64,000 nucleotides of DNA from the NCBI GenBank assembly GCA_038380795.1, contig CM076281.1:372001-436000 (forward strand), read 5' to 3'. The translations under genes were made by a program, and so were the position numbers. This DNA is from Pyrocephalus nanus (taxonomy: Eukaryota; Chordata; Aves; Passeriformes; Tyrannidae). Every line of letters starts with the position of its first letter. The first letter of the stretch is position 1. The notes below the pieces were generated by a model. The model worked only from the letters and a program-made list of their open reading frames with translations, did not search any database and had not been told where the DNA came from. This document shows, piece after piece, positions 26,357 through 39,400 of the stretch.

Positions 26357-29300
26357 AGCTGCTGTTTGCCTTTTCTCTGGGAAGATGCTCCCATCCTTCT
26401 GAGAGACCACTGGCAGAGCAAGCTGGGCTCTCATTTACATGATGAACAAAGCAAGTCAGTCCTGAAGATGCCTGGGTGGTTTTAAAGATCTGCAGCAGCA
26501 GTTGTGGAGACTGGGGGCTGGGAAGCACAGGACAAGGGAATGGCACACAGACAAAATTTCATTCAGGCAATTAAGGCATCACCACACTTTTATGATTAAC
26601 TTCTTGTTCCCAGGTTGAATGCAGAAGCTGTTAGTAGGAGCATTGCTATTCCATACCTGACACGAGCAACGGGAATATTTGTTCTGCCCAGGAGGATTAC
26701 ACCTTCCATTAATCTGAGTTGTATTGGAAGTTTAAATAACAGACAGACAAAAACTGATCAATTAGCAGTGCAATTCCAAGGAGATGTCACAGTGAAATTA
26801 AATCTCAGGCATTTTTAATGCAAAGAAGCCTAGAAGCTCCCTCCAGTTTTCTTTCTCAGTACAGTGTTTAGATTTCTATTGGAAGTTTATTCTGCTTTGT
26901 GCATCTTCTACTAAATTTTAATTTCGGACTGTAATGAGAACAGTTTTTTAACAGTGTTTGTAGCACTTCTCAGATAAGTCAAAGATGTAGCATAAATGAG
27001 AGAAACAAACAGGTTTGTTTAGAGTGAAAACCTCTGGGAGAAAGTAGATTTTTGGTAAGATGTGGGTAAAATGAGAGGGAATTGATTCTATGATGAGGAA
27101 GGATGCACAGAGGGAACCAGACAGCTGTGATTATGGTTCCCACCTGCTCAGACCCTGGGGGGACAGCTCGGGGATTCCTCCAAGTCCCCATCAGTGCAAG
27201 ACACCCAGGGCAGTTCTCTTGCTGGTTCCACCTCAAACAAAAGCTGCTCCCTGAGCCCACCTTGGCACCGCCTGCTCCTCAGCTCCCTGAGTGCCGTGGT
27301 CCCCTTCCTGCCATCTCACCATTTTGGCTTTCACTACCTTATATAATTTCTTTTTCCACAGCAAAATGTGATTGCCATCCTTACTGCTCCACACATCTTC
27401 TGTTTTTATTATCCTAAATGTCATTCTCCTACAGCAAATACCAGAAGTGCTACAACCTTGCTGTGAATTCATCTCACCGCTATCTTTGGAGACATACCTC
27501 ATCTGAAAATGAGAAATACTGAGAATAGCTGTGTATTTTTGGATGTATATTTTTGTCTGAGTGGATGTCAGGGATCAGCTTTTAGGGCGTGTGAAGAGAT
27601 GCAAATCCCTGACACACACAGTTCTAGTTTGTTTACACAGTAAGAGTTTCTGGTCAAACCTGGGCCTTGATAGCCTTACAAAAAGCTTCCCAAAAGGGAC
27701 AGACACTTCAAATTTAATAGAAGATATTGGTGAGGAAAGGCTTCTCAGTGATAATGGTGGCACAGAACACAGTAGCAGGGACTGGGCTGCCTGGTGTGCA
27801 GCACACAGGCTTTGATGGTGAATCACTTCAGACCATTCCTCTGTCAATCACCATCAGATGAGATCAGGAGAAGCTGGTGTTTATGAAAATTAAAAGATGT
27901 GGCTGCACATACCCAGCATCTGATTATCTGTAACTGTACCTCCAGAGCCGATCTGTTTACCAGTCTTGGGGTACCAGGCAGCTGGTGTTCTGGCTGGGGC
28001 ACACCAGCTCCTCATGGCATAAACCTGCCTGTTTGGAAGGTAAAGATTTGGGGTTTCTCAAGAAGCAATTTTTCTCAGTAAAAGCAGTGATTAACCTTGC
28101 TTCAGTTATGAGCAGCAGTATTTAAAACAACAGAAAAAAAAGGCGGCTGAGAGCTGCCTGCAGCTTGGCTCGGGCAGCCTCTCCTCCATATGGCGTGTGA
28201 AATGCCAGCACATGAAATTAACTCTCATAAATAAGTAATAAGGGATGATTTGCCCAGATCTGGATAGGCTGGCTTCCCACAGAACACAGCCCTTAACCGT
28301 GGCATTGTTGTAACCGCAGGTGTTTGGGAGCACAGAGTTCCAACACTATGTGTGTTCGAGGGAGAACTTGGAAGGGAAAAAACCTCTTTGGGGAGGTCGC
28401 AGCATTCCTGGTTCCAGGATGCTCAAGGAGAGGTCCCATTTGTGTTTTCAGAATTGAATGTTTCAGTTTTCTGACATTTTCTACAAGTCAGGCTCAAGTA
28501 AAACTATATTTTGTTCAAACAGAGCCTTTGAAATAAGAGAAATTTTTGCTCTTCCAGAGGACTTCTTGCATGGGAATTCTTCTTCATTTCAAGAACATAT
28601 GAAAATTGAAATAATGAAACTTCAAAGCCATTTGCCACACATCACACGTCTCGTATCATCTCTCACTGACAGTACAGGGGCTTCAGACTGAACATCCTGT
28701 CCCCTGCTGCAGCAGAAATTCAGCATGCGAGAAGGAGACAAGATTTTAAGTAGAACTCCAGAAGAGTTTCCCATCTCTGACAAAAATAGTAAACACAGTC
28801 AAATTCTCACAGCCCCTGAGGATTTGGGTTTTCAGCTCATCTGCAAGGGGCCTACCTACCCTGGTGTCCACGAGCAGCAAGCATTGGTTCACAAATTAAC
28901 CCAGCTCAAAGGGCGAAGCACCAATGTCTGAATCCCCCTTTCCAGCAGCACTGGGGACTCCTCGAAGCCTGACTCTGCCTCATTCCTGAGCCTCTGTCAG
29001 GAGTGACTGGGAAGCAGCAGAAATAATGGAAGTTTTCCTCTGTCACCATCAGTGGAAAGGAAGCAGTGTTGCTGGGAGTAACAGGCATTGATGGATGGAA
29101 CCCGGAGTGCGGCGGCACAGTCTGTCAGAGCCGAGGTTAATGAGGGGGAATGGAAATAGCCTGTGCCTGGACAGCTGACATCATCTGCTAAATTAACTGA
29201 AAACCCACTCGCACGGTACTCCTGCTCCTCACTTCACTGTCATTAACCCCAGGAACCAGCTGCAGCGTGGATGTGCCCAGAATCCACAGGGAGCTTTAGG

Positions 29301-30491
29301 CAGCTGTGGGGGGCACTGTGCTGGGCTGGCACAGCCAGGCTCTGCTGGGGCTTGGGTGCCACCCTGGAACATCGCCATGGCACGGGGTGACAGAGGACCC
29401 AGTCCTCATTTCAGTGGGACACGAGGCTTAGTTTCAGTTTGTCCCTGGCCACACTTAGGGCACAGAGAGGCAATCATAAATAAGGCAAAGATTCCCTTCA
29501 GAATTCATTCCCACATGTTGAATGGAGCATCTCACAGGCGAGGACAACCTCTGCATCCCTGCTGCTTCTCCAAGATCTGCTTCCTGGTTAGGGCTGATAC
29601 CACTGTGGCCTCCAGAACCAAGCTGGCTCTGCTGCCAGATGGGAGCCCTTCAGAAGTGTTCCAGATGCATTTGGTACTCAACTGCAAAGTGTTACCTGTG
29701 CTGGAAACCAAATTAAGCCACAGCTGAGTGCTGGAAAACCTGGCATTAAATTGTTTAATAACTTCAAATCCTTTCCTACTTAATTCCCATTTACAGCATA
29801 AATACTGAAGTAAATTAAGTGATTTATGGGCAAAAACAGATCCTAATTTCCATTGTTGCCTTGTTCTCACCTTGCATGAAGAAGGGTACATTAAGAAGCT
29901 GGTTTCTACTCAACAGGCACTGCTCTGAAATAGGAGGCTCCAGTTCTTCCCAGCAGTGTGATAATTCACAGTTTTAATAAGTTTTTTCCTGTCTTGGAGG
30001 TAAAATACAACACTGAAACTGCCAGGACCAGTTTTCTTAGTTTGTCGTTCAAATCTGGCCTTTCCTGACCTTTGGACATATGCCATGAATGCTCTAATCC
30101 CCAGCAAGGGTTTTATCTTAAGCAGATATGATGAAGGATCTAAAAAGTAGGTCAGGAAACATTAGAGGCTGTTTGATTCGTTGTGAACTGTGGGTACAGC
30201 ATGGCTTTTAAGCCTGAAATGTCATTACTTGGATGCAATGAAGCTGCTGTTTTGCTTTAGAAAATAGGCAAATGGATGGTTGGTAGGAAAAAGGAGACAG
30301 GAGGGACTGGGACTTCTGGGGATCAAATGCAGAAACCACCACCAAGCAGTTCCCTGTGTTTTGGGGTGGTAGCACCCATTTTTCGAAGTTTTACAGGTCC
30401 CCAAATGATTGTAATGGTGTATTGGCTGGCTTTACTGGGACCCTGGGAGTTTAGAAAGGAAAAAAGGAGCTTATCAAGTGAAATCCCTTAA

Positions 30492-30550
30492 AATATACAT
30501 ACACACACACACATATATAAATACATATATATATATATATATATATATAT
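30492..30550. repeat. compound (CA)n/(TA)n microsatellite
   Basis: An ACACACAC run passes through ATATAAATAC into a pure AT dinucleotide run ending at 30550. It is probably length-polymorphic, and the TA part could extrude as a hairpin. Confidence 0.92.
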
Positions 30551-33500
30551 GGAAGTTTTCAAAATTCATCTAATCTCTGATGTGGGTATTTGTAAACCAA
30601 GATGAATATAGATCCATACCTTGGATCTGTTTAACCTAATAAATAGTTTCAGTTAATGGATGGCAAACGGAATGATGCTCAGTAAATTTGATTTTATGAG
30701 CCTTTTACTTATTTACTGCACCCATTAGGTCAGAAGTTAGGTAATGGTAAGTGTCCATTAGTGCATTAGTTCAGTGATGAGGGAGCTGAATTGAGGGGGG
30801 GAAAACAGATTGAAAAACCCCCAAAGCCACAAGCATTTATTAAATCTTCATTCATTAGTGGTGACTGCAGTGGATGCTGAGCTGGAGGGAATTGAACTGA
30901 AGGACATTGGACTCTGGTCTTCAGGTAGGAAGTACGGCAACCTGTGAAGCTTCTTCTTCCTTCTCACATGTTTGCTCCAAGTCTCTCCTGCCATGAGAAG
31001 CTTGGGGCAGTGTGGCAGGGATGGGGCTGCCCATATTTTCCCATCCCAAGAAAGTCTCAGTGTGGTACCAGTGGGACGGGTGCCCTGGGACTGCTCCTTC
31101 CTATCATGAATACATCACCAGGCTAAATAACAATCAAATTATTGTTTCACTGATGACCCATTTTGTTACTCATTTCCTTAAAAATTTTTTCTCTTCCCAG
31201 GCAAATTATTTTTTAATATCTCTTTTCCCAGTTTCCTGGCTACCCTGGGATTATTTACACACCCTAAAAGGAGCTGTTTACTCTTCTGGGTAATTCAGTG
31301 AACATTCACTTGCTTTGGATTAATATGCAGCATCATCCCAAGTGCTGGCAATTAACTGGTAATTGGAACATCTTACCTGGGGAAAAAACATCCAGCCTCC
31401 CAGGTTAGTTTTCCCAGGTGGCATTAATTCAGCAGGAGAGCTGAATTCCCATGTTTGTGTGCTAGCAAGGAAGGATGGGGCTCATTAGCAATGAGCAGGT
31501 AAATTTTCTTCCCCTCACTCCCTAATGGTCCTTCCCCCATAGTTGTAAGGGGTGCCTTCTCTGTTCCCATTCCTCAGGGTTGGTGATGTTGGATGTGGAG
31601 CTGGAGTGATGGAGCCCTCATCCCACTGCCCCAGGGCTGGGCAAGCCCATGCTCTGGTGTTTGAGCAGATTGCCCATGATGTGTTGCAGATCCTGGAAAA
31701 GGGTTCAGTGGGTGGAAGGGGTTTGCACAAGCATGTGGGGAAGCAGAGCAGGAGGAACCTTTCCAGCAGCAGTTTGATCTCCCCTGGATCTGCATCAAGG
31801 TATGTCTCATGAGCTGTTTGTAAACCAGGTGATCTTTGCAGAGACCTTTGCCTCTGCTTACAGGATTTGGTCAGAATGTCCCTGAGAGTGGTGCCTGATG
31901 AATTGCATTATCCCTTGCTCAGCTGATGACTGAGACTAAAATCTAGTAACAGCATCAAGCTCATCAGCAGACACGTTTCTGTTTCCATCTGCTGGGTGCA
32001 CTCTGACCGTGGACAGGCTGTGGGTGTGATAGAGACCTGTCTGTGAAACTAATAGAACCTGATAGATAGAAAATGCAATCTCTTTTCTCTGCTGTGTTGT
32101 CTGCTCGCTTCCCTAATTTGGTTCCACTTACAAGGCTGACTTAGGATGCTAACACTTCTCCAGGGGTTTCCTCGATAATGAAAACAACTTTGTTAGGGAC
32201 TGAAGACAGGGAAAGAGACTAAGTTGCATTTGTTTGAGACAGTTTTGAGGCCCCAGTGAGAACACTTAGAATCTATGCTGTCCAAAGCAAGGGTTCCTGT
32301 GCCTTTCAGAGCCTTTTTCTTCTCTGAAACTTTCCACCCCATGTACAAGCTCCTGCCCAGGGAGGACATGGAGCTTAGCCAAAGGGAAGGCAAAGGGTTT
32401 GGCAGTCAGTTAAACCCCTAGGTGGGGTTTGCTGCTGGATGGGGTGGCCATGAGGGTATCAACTCCCTGTGGGATGACAAGGGTCTTCTGAGCAGCAGGG
32501 TCCTCACACAGCCTCTCCTGCTCTCAAGCTGCTCTTTCCCTTACTGCATTCACTGTAGAACTAGAAATCATCATGATACAAGTATTTCTGGTGCTTTTTA
32601 TGTTTTGACCTGTGAAAATGTGTTTACAGCAGAGTTTGGGTTAACACCCTGAAAACAAACAGCTGTGAATATGGCACTGATCATGCTAGCACAAAAATTT
32701 ACATATGTGAAATTAAATACTGCTAAATAATTTAATTTAATTAGGGAATCACTGTTCACAAAAGCCAGGGAGCTGACAGCCTGGAGAGCTGAAATCTTCT
32801 GGCCATGGCAAGAGCCAAGCACCCACTGGGAGCATCCCTGTCACCTGCTGCATGGGGCACAGCTGGCCCTGCTGGCAGTGGGACAGAGCAGGGTTCATGG
32901 GCTTCTAGTCATGACCTTCTCTGCATGAGCAGGGGTAAGAGCTCACAGGAACCAGTCTGGGGCAACCATTCAACTTCACTTTACAAGGCTGCTGGGTGGA
33001 AATAGCTTCCAGTCAGTAGCACCGACCTGGGGACAATATAAACCTGCAATCTAGAGGAGAAATCCTTCACAGACAATTAGGTGTCTCTCTTGAGCTATCA
33101 AGTACCCTTCAGACTCCTTCACAGCCGCTCACAGAGGCTTCAGAGCTCAGGGGCCGTGCAAAGAGGTCATGGTCTCTGTCTGCAGCCCCCGGCGTGGCTG
33201 TGCTGCCAGGGCAGGAGGCCACACCAGCTCTCCTGCACATGTGGTACCTGCCACAGGTGTATCTCCGTGGACAAGGCAGCAGATGGTGCTACGGGCTCAG
33301 CTTCAGCCATGGAGAAACGCGTGGGCTCGTGGACAGCCACCTCAGAGCTGAGACTGGGAGCGCTGCCTTTCTCCCACACAGTGCAGTCCTTCCTCCCCAG
33401 GACTGTACGTTCGAAAAGGGTGATTAATGTCTGCTTGAGAGAGGACATTAACTGAGACATCCTATTTACAAAGGGCTTCCTGGTGGAGTCCTCAGGAGAT

Positions 33501-36156
33501 CAGGGATCCAGAGTGTGTGGTATGTGTTGTTGGTAATGTAAAGGGACACTGTTATTTGTATTGTATCGCTGAACTCCATTAGGTCTTTTATTTGCCTTGT
33601 TTCCAGGACAAATGCAGTTCCCTGTGAAGCCATCACCAATTGACACCTATTGGCAGGTCAGTACTTCAGGTTTTATGCTAGAAAGGAAAACAGGCTGCTG
33701 CTGAATGCCAGTGATACATGGCTTACAGTGCCACTTGCTCAGCATGAACCAACTCTTCGGCTCCCACAGCACCCTTAGTTCCTCACTGGCTGCTCTGGGC
33801 TCTGCCAGCAAAGCCCACCTGAATTGGTGAGGATGGGAATGCTCAGGGATGGGGCCATTTGCATGACTTTATCCTCATACCAGGGCCTCTTTCCGCTGCC
33901 AGTTCTCACTGGAGTTTTCCCTACACATCCCCTTGTCCCCTTGTTGTTAGAGCTGGTCATGAGTGGGGGGTCCCTTTTAGGGGTCGGTCCCTGTCTACTC
34001 ATAGAGCAGGTCCTGGCTTGGGATTGTCACTGGTGGCAGGGCTGGGACCACCTCACATGCATTCCCCACAGGTCTTGGATCCCTTGGAAGAGCTCTGGAA
34101 GCAGCCACTTCCTCTCCTTCTGCATTGAGATTAATGTTTGATCAGCACCTGTCCCATCCATCTCCCTGGGAGGCTTCCTCTGAACAAATAGTTAGCAGAA
34201 GGAGGCTGCATCTATTTGAGGATGACAGGCCTTCAGTCTATTTATTCTGCAGGTAACCACTCTCTCCTGAAATGTCAGACTGACTCTTCATCTTCCACAG
34301 GCTGTGGTGTGAGCACAGCGTGGTGTGTATGGTCCCGCCTCCGCTCATTTGCAAGGAGGAAGAGTCACTGAGATTAATTGCACAATTGACTATGCAGCAT
34401 GGTAAACAGTTATTTGGAAATGATTGTTTGTGTTTAATCATGACATACAAAAGTTTAACAGTCATAAATTTTTCATTGGAATTGGAATGTCAGCGTAAGC
34501 ATTGACATACATCAGTAGAATCTGATGCTAGGCTGCATCTCCCACAGCACATCACGGGGATCTGGGGCCAGCAGCCCCACAGTGTTCAAGGTGTCCCCCT
34601 CCTCAGCATCATGGGCTGGAGCTGTCAGTGAGTGGAGAGTGGCTTAGGAACCAGAAATGACTTGTTTGTGCGTGGTTTGTTCTTTGCATAAAGTCGGGAA
34701 GGCAGAGCAGTGGCTGTGAGGTGCAGCAGGGGCTTCACTCCCTGTTACACCTGGGATGCAGCCAGTGCAGAGCAGGGACTGTGGGCACAATCTCTGTCCC
34801 GGCAAAATGGAAAAACTTTCTGTTTTCATGTAAGTGCCTTGTCAGCAGTTTTGCTGGTCTTTCCAGCAGTTGCTCTTATTCGATGATTTTTTTCCACCTT
34901 TTCTCTTTTTATTCTTTTTTTATCTCTTCTCCTTCTCCCAGCACTTGCACATGGACAGACATTGTGGCTCTTGGCAATTGAAGAAAATAGATGTGTAGAG
35001 AGGAAAAAAGTTTAACAGCAATAAAAGATGTGCTAGAAAAGAGAGTGATAACAAAGGAATCTAATTAAAATGGAAAAAATTCCACGAGAAAAAAGAAAGA
35101 TCTTGGGGGAGGCAGAGGTAGAACACTGTTTCCATCTAGTCTGCTCATCTGGGGGAAGAAGCAGCATTTCCCAGCTGATTAAAAAGTGATATGATAATGA
35201 AAGATGAGTATTTTTCTGTCTCTGTATTTCTGAAGCAAATCTCTCGTGGGACAAAACATATCACTCATTTAGCTTCATGATATGTAATTTTGTATTAGGC
35301 AAAGAACAAACTGTGTCTGTGTTGTACAATCACATGTTAGCAGAAAGGTGAGTGCACATTTTCTGAGCACCCAACCAGTGACAATGGCTTTGGAGAGGAT
35401 TTCATGGGGAGACAGGAGTCCAGAGGGTCTTGTGGCATATTCCAAGGGTGTGCAAATGAGGTATAGAGATCTCAAAATGAGATGCACAGAAAGGGCTGAC
35501 CTATAGCTGAAGGATGTGTTTAAGCGGTGCTGACATCATTATCAGACCTTGAGATTAAATACCTCCCCAGATGAGTTCTGTTTATGATGTTCTCAGGCTA
35601 TTTTAACAACAATATTGTCCCCAGTTGGGCTGTGATTTACAGTGTGATGGCAGAGGTGTCCTCAGTGTCCTGGCAGAGCAGTCACACTCTGTGGGGGGAG
35701 AGCAAGGGGTCACAACACTGGAGACATGCCCTGCAACTGGTTCATGGCCACTTTGGTTCTGATGCCTGAGCTGTGGGCAATAAGGGACTCATTTCCCCTT
35801 TAACACGGAGTGGCCCAGACACGTCACATCAAGGTAGGGGGCAGAGAAGGTGGATAAATGGCACATGCATGTTTGTATTTCTGCATATGGTGGCTCCCTG
35901 TAGCTGTCAACTGACCCATGGTTATTCTCCCTGGTTTAGGCATTTCTTTGTGCCTTGAGTAATGAGAGGAAGGGTGGGCATTGGGACACAGTGCATCAGT
36001 TCTGGGAAAGTGAATTCTCCTGAGACAAAACTGTCTGTGGGAAGAAGCAATGTGGGATGGGAGTGCTAAACCAGAGGTGTGGCTGTGGGAATGGCTCTCC
36101 TGGGCTTTGTCTTCAGATTATTCTTTGCTGTCTCTCACTTCTAGGTCCTCTCCCTG

Positions 36157-36235
36157 TGTCCTGGTTTGAAGGACACCTTTGAAATAAGGGATGAGCCATA
36201 ATGAGAAAAGAAACGCAAATTAATCAAAGATGACA
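36157..36235 (+). mobile_element. possible degraded LTR fragment (passerine type)
   Basis: The segment begins with GTGTCCTGGTTTGAAGGACA, which resembles the start motif I associate with abundant passerine endogenous-retrovirus LTRs. It is followed by TTTGAAATAAGGG, which also resembles that family at a shortened distance. No matching right end, target-site duplication or internal viral sequence is visible, so it would be a truncated, decayed solo-LTR remnant with no coding capacity. The identification is from memory and could be coincidence. Confidence 0.3.
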
Positions 36236-36293
36236 CTAGAAATGATGTGAAACATAATTTCTTTAGCGTAGTGTTCTGATGTAAGGGGGGTCT

Positions 36294-36308
36294 TGTGTGT
36301 GTGTGTGT
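36294..36308 (+). repeat. (TG)7 dinucleotide repeat
   Basis: A short pure TG run is followed directly by TACACAGACACA, making a small imperfect inverted repeat. Confidence 0.85.
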
Positions 36309-37199
36309 ACACAGACACATATGCTTGAGCTGTCACCATTCATTGTTATAATGTTTGTGAAGGACTGCACAAATATCAGCACTAATAGCTCCCACACAGA
36401 GGTGTGGATGACCTTCAGTTGGGGCTCTGGAGTCAGATTCAGAAGACATGGGTTTGCTTGTTGTCTTTAAATTTTCCTTTGTGGTTTTAGGTACAATTGT
36501 GAGTGACAGCCGGTCCCCACTGTGCAGCAGAGCCCCGAGGAGCAGGAAGGTAATGGTGACATATGCCTGAGGTGGGCTGGGGGAGAAAGGGAGAAGGGGC
36601 TAAATTAAATGTTACTGCTGTTTTTCTCATTGTGGGAGCCAGGGCAGAGGAATGTTGCTGAACTGAGCTGCTGGCACTGCTGAGGTCAGTCCTGGCTTTA
36701 CAGCACGTGAAGGCAAGGAAGCTTTACACTGTGCCTTGTGCTCTGGAGTAAAATTCCATATCACCCTGAGGTCTGCCACAGCCCAGCACATATCATGGCC
36801 AGCTGCAGTGTCAGACTGCTGTTCCCTGGCAGAGGATGGAAATTGATACTTCCCTGGCGAAGCACCCAGCAAACCTCACATCCTGGAGATGATTTGCAGC
36901 TCTCTGGGCAGCTCTGTGTGCTCGGGCTGCTCTGGCAGCGGGTGGTGGTGGGCAGCAGTTTGGGTTCCCCTGCCAGCTGTAGCTGGGCAGTTGCATGGGG
37001 GACAGTGAGAGACATCCTGTCTGTCCTTCTCCTGGGCACACCCAGGGGCTGGGCAAGGATGGGCACTGCTTGCAGGGGACACAGGTCAGTGCAGTGTCCC
37101 CTTAGAGCCTCCCAGCAGCACACAGTGGCAGTGATGCTGTGTGGCCCCACGGTCACTCTGCCAGATTTCTCTGAACAAACACGAGGCTACCTGACATAA

Positions 37200-37470
37200 A
37201 TAAGGTTACTCAATATTATTTTAACAGAAACCACGCACTGCATAGGGTTTAAGATGTTCAATGCAGCATGGTAATGGTTGCTCTTTGGAAGTCCTGAAAA
37301 TAGATGAATCTCTAGGATCAATGTATTATCTACAGGAAACAAATCTATCTTGGAAAGAAGCTGGTGATTTATTCTTGTTGTGCTATGAAATTAGAAAATA
37401 TTGCTATTTATGAAGCACATTTATAAAACTCACTCTTTATAGAGTTGACTTAAGGGCATTTGCTGCAATT
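37200..37470. promoter_or_regulatory. possible conserved non-coding element
   Basis: This is about 270 bases of unique AT-rich sequence with ATATTATTTTAAC and GATTTATT cores, next to a GC-rich block that ends at about 37.19 kb. There is no coding frame. The call is inference from composition. Confidence 0.2.
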
Positions 37471-39269
37471 CATGTTTATCAAACAACCCACTTGTAGCTG
37501 CACTACAAACCCAGTTTTGATTCAAAACAGGTTTTGGATGTGCCTCTAAAAACCCAGTCTGGTGCTATTTTAGCCTGGAACACAATTGCACTCCCGTAAA
37601 ACCTTTCACTGGCATGATGCTGGCTGTGGAGGACAGCACCAGAGCCCTTCTGCCCTTGACTGCTTATGACTGAGCAGTGATGCATGAACAAGAATATGTG
37701 TCCTTTCATGAGCTTTCAGACTGTGTCCTAATAGGAAATCAATGTTTGGGTCACAGGACGAGACAGGACAGCAGGAATCTAAAATCCCACAGGAAATAAA
37801 AATGAAAGAAGCAATGACTATTAGGAGGTTTCCCAGTTAGAGATGATGTTTCACCATTGTTCCGTGTTATAAAACCCACTCTGAACTCTTGCATGTCCAG
37901 GGTACTCCTGTGAAGAGAAGAGTAAAATGATGACATCGTAATGGGTTAGAGAATGCCCAACAAGCCAGATCCATTCAGCATGAGCCTGCAACATGTCAGA
38001 ACTGTCAAAATATTTCACTGTACAAGTTATTAAAAATTAGGAAATTGTGTACGGTGTGAGGTGTGATGGTGATTGATTGTGCACGCTCAGAGCTCTGCTG
38101 GGTCAACCCAAGCTGTGGCATTAAACACGTGGTGACATGGCAGGAATCACAGCCATTGCGAACCCTCAAAACTGTTTTCACCACTCTGCTAAAATAAATA
38201 CCTCAGTCCTGCCAAAACATATTAAAGGTAAAATGGGTCACCACTAAGGCAAACCGAAAGACAGTTCCTAGCAGGAGGCAAATGCAAATGTAACTAAACC
38301 CAGTAGATTAAAGATGGAAATATAAATTGCAGATGAGAGACAAACGTTTTCTTAGATATTTTCCAGAGCAAAAACATTTATCTGGTCTTTCTTGCTGTGC
38401 ACTCTGCCTTCCCCTCGCAGCACCACACACTGCCCTGGCAGCCTTGGCCCTGAGAACTCAGAGCCCTTTTCTGCCCAAACTCCATCCCCACACCCTGCAG
38501 GGCACGGTGACAGGGGTGTTGTGCTTTGCGCTGCTGGAGTATGTTTACATCTTGTCGGTGTTTTGCAAACATTAATTAAACCTCACAGAAGGGCAAGGGG
38601 CAGCGTTCCCTCCTGGGGATAACTTCCTTGATATTTAAGGCAAGTCTGGAGCTGGGAGCAGGGGATGGCTGGGGCTTGTCAGGATCAGGGTCCCAGGGTT
38701 TAGCAGGGCCAGGATTTCTGCTGCAAATGGTTTTTGTGTTTTCCTGCAGCAGTTTTCAGCAGAGGCTAGAAACCTACACTCCACACAGCCAAGGTTTTAT
38801 TTCCATAGCTGATGAAGAAATTACTTTTGTTCATCTTTTAAAACTGCTCAGTGAATTATGTGCATATTTACCACCCTGTGACTTAAAAGGCCTTATCTAC
38901 ACTTTTTTTTCTTTATTCATTCTAAAATGTGTTGGCTGTAGCAATTGATGACTTTCATTTCCCCAGGAAGACATTCATTACCCTGCACTGCTCACATTGC
39001 CATGAAATAAGATGCTTTATGCAGCAAAATGACTCTGGTACAATTAGCAAGATGCTATTTCTGCAGAAGCCCCACAGCTCTGCTTGGGCAAAGGGCAGCT
39101 GGGAGGTCATTTAAAATAAAAGAAGGTAAATCACTGAGGAATCAGTGCCTTTCCCATAATATTTGCTCCTTGGCATTGCTTGTCCCAAGTGTTTAAAAAG
39201 CATGGGTTTGGCTTCAAAATGCAATCATGAGACTTCCCTGCTAGTGGGGAGGAGCTGGAAGAACGTGGC

Positions 39270-39400
39270 CATGTGCTGCTGGGAACTGGGGCTAATTGCA
39301 TCCATAAAGCTGTACCCAGAACAATATAAAATGTATGTTCCTGGAATATTTGTAACCATATATGGAGAAATGTATATGCATAAATATTTTTTGGCTGCCT
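39270..39400. promoter_or_regulatory. possible regulatory block with CArG box
   Basis: A perfect CArG box (CC, six A/T, GG) sits at 39356-39365. It is surrounded by TAATTGCAT near 39293 and an ATGCATAAAT POU-like site near 39377. CArG boxes bind SRF. About four such sites are expected by chance in a window this size, so only the tight clustering makes this worth noting. Confidence 0.25.

Noticed and set aside
33857..33864. Octamer ATTTGCAT here and again at 47416-47423
   Set aside because: About two matches to this 8-mer are expected by chance in the window, and neither site has a supporting cluster.
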